The notes under the pieces: generated by a model
The model's input: only the letters and a program-made list of their open reading frames with translations
Databases searched by the model: none
Told to the model about the DNA's origin: nothing
Program-made: the position numbers and the translations under genes
Shown here: positions 61,801 through 64,000 of the stretch, in pieces
Position numbering within the stretch: the stretch's first letter is position 1
Layout: each line of letters starts with the position of its first letter
NCBI GenBank assembly: GCA_032334055.1
Contig: JAUOZS010000001.1
Location: 3,806,001-3,870,000 of the forward strand
Source of the DNA: Selenomonadales bacterium 4137-cl
GTDB taxonomy: Bacteria; Bacillota; Negativicutes; Sporomusales; UBA7701
Direction: 5' to 3'
DNA length: 64,000 nucleotides

Positions 61801-61917
61801 CGAGGCACCCCTGCTCCGCTTAGCTTCCCCTGGGAGCTTCTGCCGTATCAGGCAGGAACACCGGGCTTTGCGTAGAAATAGCATTATAACCCAAGATGCA
61901 TACGCGTGCTGAGCATA

Positions 61918-61950
61918 CCTCCAGTAGTTAATACTACTAGGGGGTTTTTT
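61918..61950 (+). terminator. Terminator after the MscS gene
   Basis: AGTAGT/ACTACT stem with loop TAAT, extended by CCTCC/GGGGG pairs, followed by six T. Confidence 0.75.
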
Positions 61951-61984
61951 GTACCGGATGAAAACCGCTGGAGGAGGAAGAAAA

Positions 61985-63076
61985 ATGAGTTTCAAACTGC
62001 CGGCCTACCGCGAACCAGACTTTCGGCAGCCGCGCTTGCTCGACTGCCCCGACGTAGCCGTGCGGCGGGTGGAGAAGGCGGGCGTCGCCCCCGACAACTT
62101 TCACGCCACCACCATATTCCCGGAATACTACAAGCTCGGGGGCGAATGGAAGCTATTAAGCCAAAGCCGGATGGACTGCACCGTCGTCCTCGGCGGGGGC
62201 GGCAACCTGGAAGCGAAGGAATTCCGTCGCCTGCAGCCGGGCGACATGGTTGCCGTCGGCAGAACCGAAGACGGCAGCGAAGGCATCTACGTCCACACCG
62301 CCGGCTTCCGGGAAAACCCCGGCCTGGCGGAAACCTTCGCCTTCCGCACCGGCCGGTCGCGGGAAACCTCCTACTCGCGGGACTACGACCGGCTGTACGA
62401 ACTGCTGCGCTTCGAAAAAGACAACGGCTACATCGTCTGGGTGCTGGGACCGGCGGTCGTATTCGACTCCGATTCCAAAAAAGCGATGATCTCCCTGATC
62501 GAAGACGGCTACGTCCATGCCATCCTTGCCGGCAACGCCCTCGCGGCCCACGACCTTGAAGGGGCGGTCCTGAAAACGGCGCTCGGGCAGGATATCTACA
62601 CCCAGGAAAGCTTGCCGGACGGCCACTATCACCACCTCGACATCATCAACCGGGCGCGGGCCAGCGGTTCCCTGGGCGAATTCATCGGCGGCCTCGCGGC
62701 CGACGCCAGCTTAATCTGCGCCTGCGCCAAAAACAACATTCCCGTCGTCCTCGCCGGCTCCATCCGCGACGACGGGCCGCTGCCCGGGGTATTAGCCGAC
62801 GTCTACGCCGCCCAGGACGCGATGCGCGCACACGCCCGGAAAGCAACCACCGTTCTCTGTCTCGCCACCCAGCTCCACTCCATAGCCACCGGCAACATGA
62901 CCCCCGCCTATCAGGTGGTCGACGGTGTTGTCAGGCCGGCGTACATCTTCAGCGTCGACGTCTCCGAATTCGCGGTCAACAAACTCCGGGACCGGGGCAC
63001 GCTCGAAGTCACCTCGATCGTCACCAACATCCAGGATTTCCTCGTCAACCTCAGCCGTAACCTCGTCAAGGGCTAG
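61985..63076 (+). CDS. LOR/SDH-domain protein, ornithine cyclodeaminase-type (TIGR00300 family)
   Basis: 363 residues. The sequence matches, as far as I can recall, the TIGR00300 family found alone in archaea and some bacteria and as the C-terminal part of cyanobacterial ArgZ/AgrE, where it forms proline from ornithine. Blocks such as CTVVLGGGGNLEAKEF, AILAGNALAAHDLEGAV, VVLAGSIRDDGPLPGV and VTSIVTNIQDFLVNL are characteristic. The start at 61985 has GGAGGAGG upstream. It stands alone between terminators, so the pathway is inferred from family only. Confidence 0.6.
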   Translation: MSFKLPAYREPDFRQPRLLDCPDVAVRRVEKAGVAPDNFHATTIFPEYYKLGGEWKLLSQSRMDCTVVLGGGGNLEAKEFRRLQPGDMVAVGRTEDGSEGIYVHTAGFRENPGLAETFAFRTGRSRETSYSRDYDRLYELLRFEKDNGYIVWVLGPAVVFDSDSKKAMISLIEDGYVHAILAGNALAAHDLEGAVLKTALGQDIYTQESLPDGHYHHLDIINRARASGSLGEFIGGLAADASLICACAKNNIPVVLAGSIRDDGPLPGVLADVYAAQDAMRAHARKATTVLCLATQLHSIATGNMTPAYQVVDGVVRPAYIFSVDVSEFAVNKLRDRGTLEVTSIVTNIQDFLVNLSRNLVKG

Positions 63077-63087
63077 CCCGCAAACAA

Positions 63088-63122
63088 AGACCCCGGGGGC
63101 GGTACCCGTCCCCGGGGCCTTA
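63088..63122 (+). terminator. Terminator after the LOR/SDH gene
   Basis: CCCCGGGG/CCCCGGGG-type strong stem ending in CCTTAT, 12 bases after the stop codon. Confidence 0.75.
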
Positions 63123-63160
63123 TCCATTGCTCAATGATTTTCCGCCCCCCCCGGGTCGGC

Positions 63161-63189
63161 TTGACAAACCCTCCCGCCGCGGTTAAACT
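63161..63189 (+). promoter_or_regulatory. Promoter upstream of the manganese riboswitch
   Basis: TTGACA (63161-63166), 17 bp, TAAACT (63184-63189); precedes the riboswitch directly. Confidence 0.7.
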
Positions 63190-63204
63190 TAATACACAGC
63201 CTCA

Positions 63205-63356
63205 TAAGACAAGCCTTTCGCCCTGAAGGGGAGTAGCTTGCGAGGCAGAGTCAACACACTGGCGGCGACGCCTGGCTCTGCCGTCGGCGCAGCCGATAAG
63301 CGAGACCTTTGGTGTGGTCGTTTTTTCGCGGCCAGACCAATGGTCTCGTTTTTTAG
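63205..63356 (+). ncRNA. yybP-ykoY manganese riboswitch with terminator
   Basis: Shows the class signatures AAGGGGAGTAGC at the 5' side and CGAGACCTTTGG at the 3' side. The latter pairs with CCAATGGTCTCG to form a terminator followed by TTTTTT (63299-63356). The class binds Mn2+ and prevents termination, switching on Mn exporters. The next gene is such an exporter family. Confidence 0.9.
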
Positions 63357-63432
63357 TCCGCCGGAAAGGACGCAGCGCCTGCTCCCCGCGAAGCCGGAGC
63401 TTCCAATCAATCACCCGAGGGAGGATATGCAC

Positions 63433-64000
63433 GTGACCGCCTACATCGCTTCGATGCTCTTCGTAGTTCTCGCCGAAATGGGCGACAAAACCCAGCTCCT
63501 GGCCATGGCCTTCGCCGCCCGCTACCCCTGGCGAACGGTAATGTGGGGCGTATTCGTCGCCACCATCTTCAACCACCTCTTCGCTGTCGTCGTCGGCAAC
63601 TACCTCACCGCCGTCGTTCCCCTCGGCTACATCAAGCTCGCCGCCGCCGCCTCGTTCGTCGTCTTTGGCCTGTGGACCATCCGCGGCGACTCGCTCGACG
63701 GCGAAGACGAAAAAACCGGCCGCAGCCCCTTCTGGACGGTCGCCGTCGCCTTCTTCATCGCCGAGATGGGCGACAAAACCCAGCTCGCCACCGTCGCTCT
63801 CGCCGCCCAGTATAGCACAATCATTCCCGTATGGCTTGGCACGACCACCGGCATGCTCATCGCCGACGCCATCGGCATCGTCTTCGGCATCGTCATGGGC
63901 AAAAAAATCCCCGAACGCGCCGTCAAATGGTTTGCCGCCATCGTCTTCATCGCCTTCGGCCTTGCCGGCCTCTATGAAGCCCTTCCGGCCGGCGTCGTCA
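63433..64000 (+). CDS. UPF0016 / GDT1-family Mn2+ exporter (3' end outside window)
   Basis: At least 189 residues, running off the window end. Two copies of the family signature E-x-G-D-K-T (LAEMGDKTQLLAMAFAA and IAEMGDKTQLATVALAA), each in a membrane helix, define the TMEM165/Gdt1/MneA cation exporters. The frame is open from ATG 63427, but GTG 63433 has the better spacing from GGGAGG. Control by the manganese riboswitch supports Mn2+ export. Confidence 0.88.
   Translation, partial: MTAYIASMLFVVLAEMGDKTQLLAMAFAARYPWRTVMWGVFVATIFNHLFAVVVGNYLTAVVPLGYIKLAAAASFVVFGLWTIRGDSLDGEDEKTGRSPFWTVAVAFFIAEMGDKTQLATVALAAQYSTIIPVWLGTTTGMLIADAIGIVFGIVMGKKIPERAVKWFAAIVFIAFGLAGLYEALPAGVV

Overview
The window reads as a chromosomal stretch from a GC-rich diderm Firmicute of the Negativicutes, most likely a Sporomusaceae-type anaerobe. 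Two kinds of evidence meet here. One is Firmicute-style RNA control: two T-box leaders, a ykkC-class riboswitch and a yybP-ykoY manganese riboswitch, plus strong AGGAGG ribosome sites. The other is an outer membrane: a TonB-dependent receptor with TonB/ExbB/ExbD and a second predicted outer-membrane barrel. No tRNA, rRNA, insertion sequence, prophage or CRISPR array was seen.

Layout. 1-5.6 kb: the end of an Fe-S flavoprotein reductase, a convergent pyruvate carboxylase, and a secreted protein built from 35-residue repeats. 6.0-15.1 kb: a probable catabolic cluster with different codon use (DRE-TIM aldol enzyme, cyclase/amidohydrolase, three-subunit molybdenum hydroxylase, an Nramp-fold transporter without the metal-binding motifs, a soluble chemotaxis-type transducer, a collapsed pseudogene of the EF2563/YqeB molybdenum-hydroxylase accessory factor, and a GntR regulator). 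Two similar AT-rich palindromes bracket it. 15.1-25.9 kb: a branched-chain amino acid supercluster in three units: T-box(Leu)-leuACDB-ilvB; ykkC-type (probable ppGpp) riboswitch-ilvN-ilvC; T-box(Ile)-second ilvB. The first two units each end in an unannotated micro-ORF (34 and 32 codons) that share a DPxADxNLLR motif. 26.0-34.8 kb: two DUF445 membrane proteins, a minimal L,D-transpeptidase, three tandem ArsB/NhaD-type transporters and a PIN-PhoH ATPase. 35.2-39.2 kb: a multi-subunit amine/imino-acid dehydrogenase with a reductase of the pyrroline-5-carboxylate reductase type. 39.5-46.0 kb: a MocR/PdxR regulator with pdxST, a eukaryote-type hexokinase, panE and panB. 46.1-50.6 kb: a Nudix hydrolase followed by two tiny peptides (one with four cysteines), an old yellow enzyme/isochorismatase-fold/DUF362 operon, an acetyltransferase and a decayed DUF362 copy. 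50.7-58.5 kb: outer-membrane and TonB uptake genes, a protein with two fused periplasmic-binding domains, and a DsrE-fold protein. 58.6-61.8 kb: a sucrose-phosphate-synthase-like/sucrose-phosphatase-like pair divergent from an MscS channel, with an operator-like inverted repeat over the promoter. 62.0-64.0 kb: an ornithine-cyclodeaminase-type protein and a riboswitch-controlled Mn exporter cut by the window end.

The genes suggest an anaerobe that makes its own branched-chain amino acids, pantothenate precursors and PLP, oxidises heterocyclic or imino-acid substrates, and probably makes a sucrose-like solute. All functional names rest on reading motifs by eye; no database search was run.
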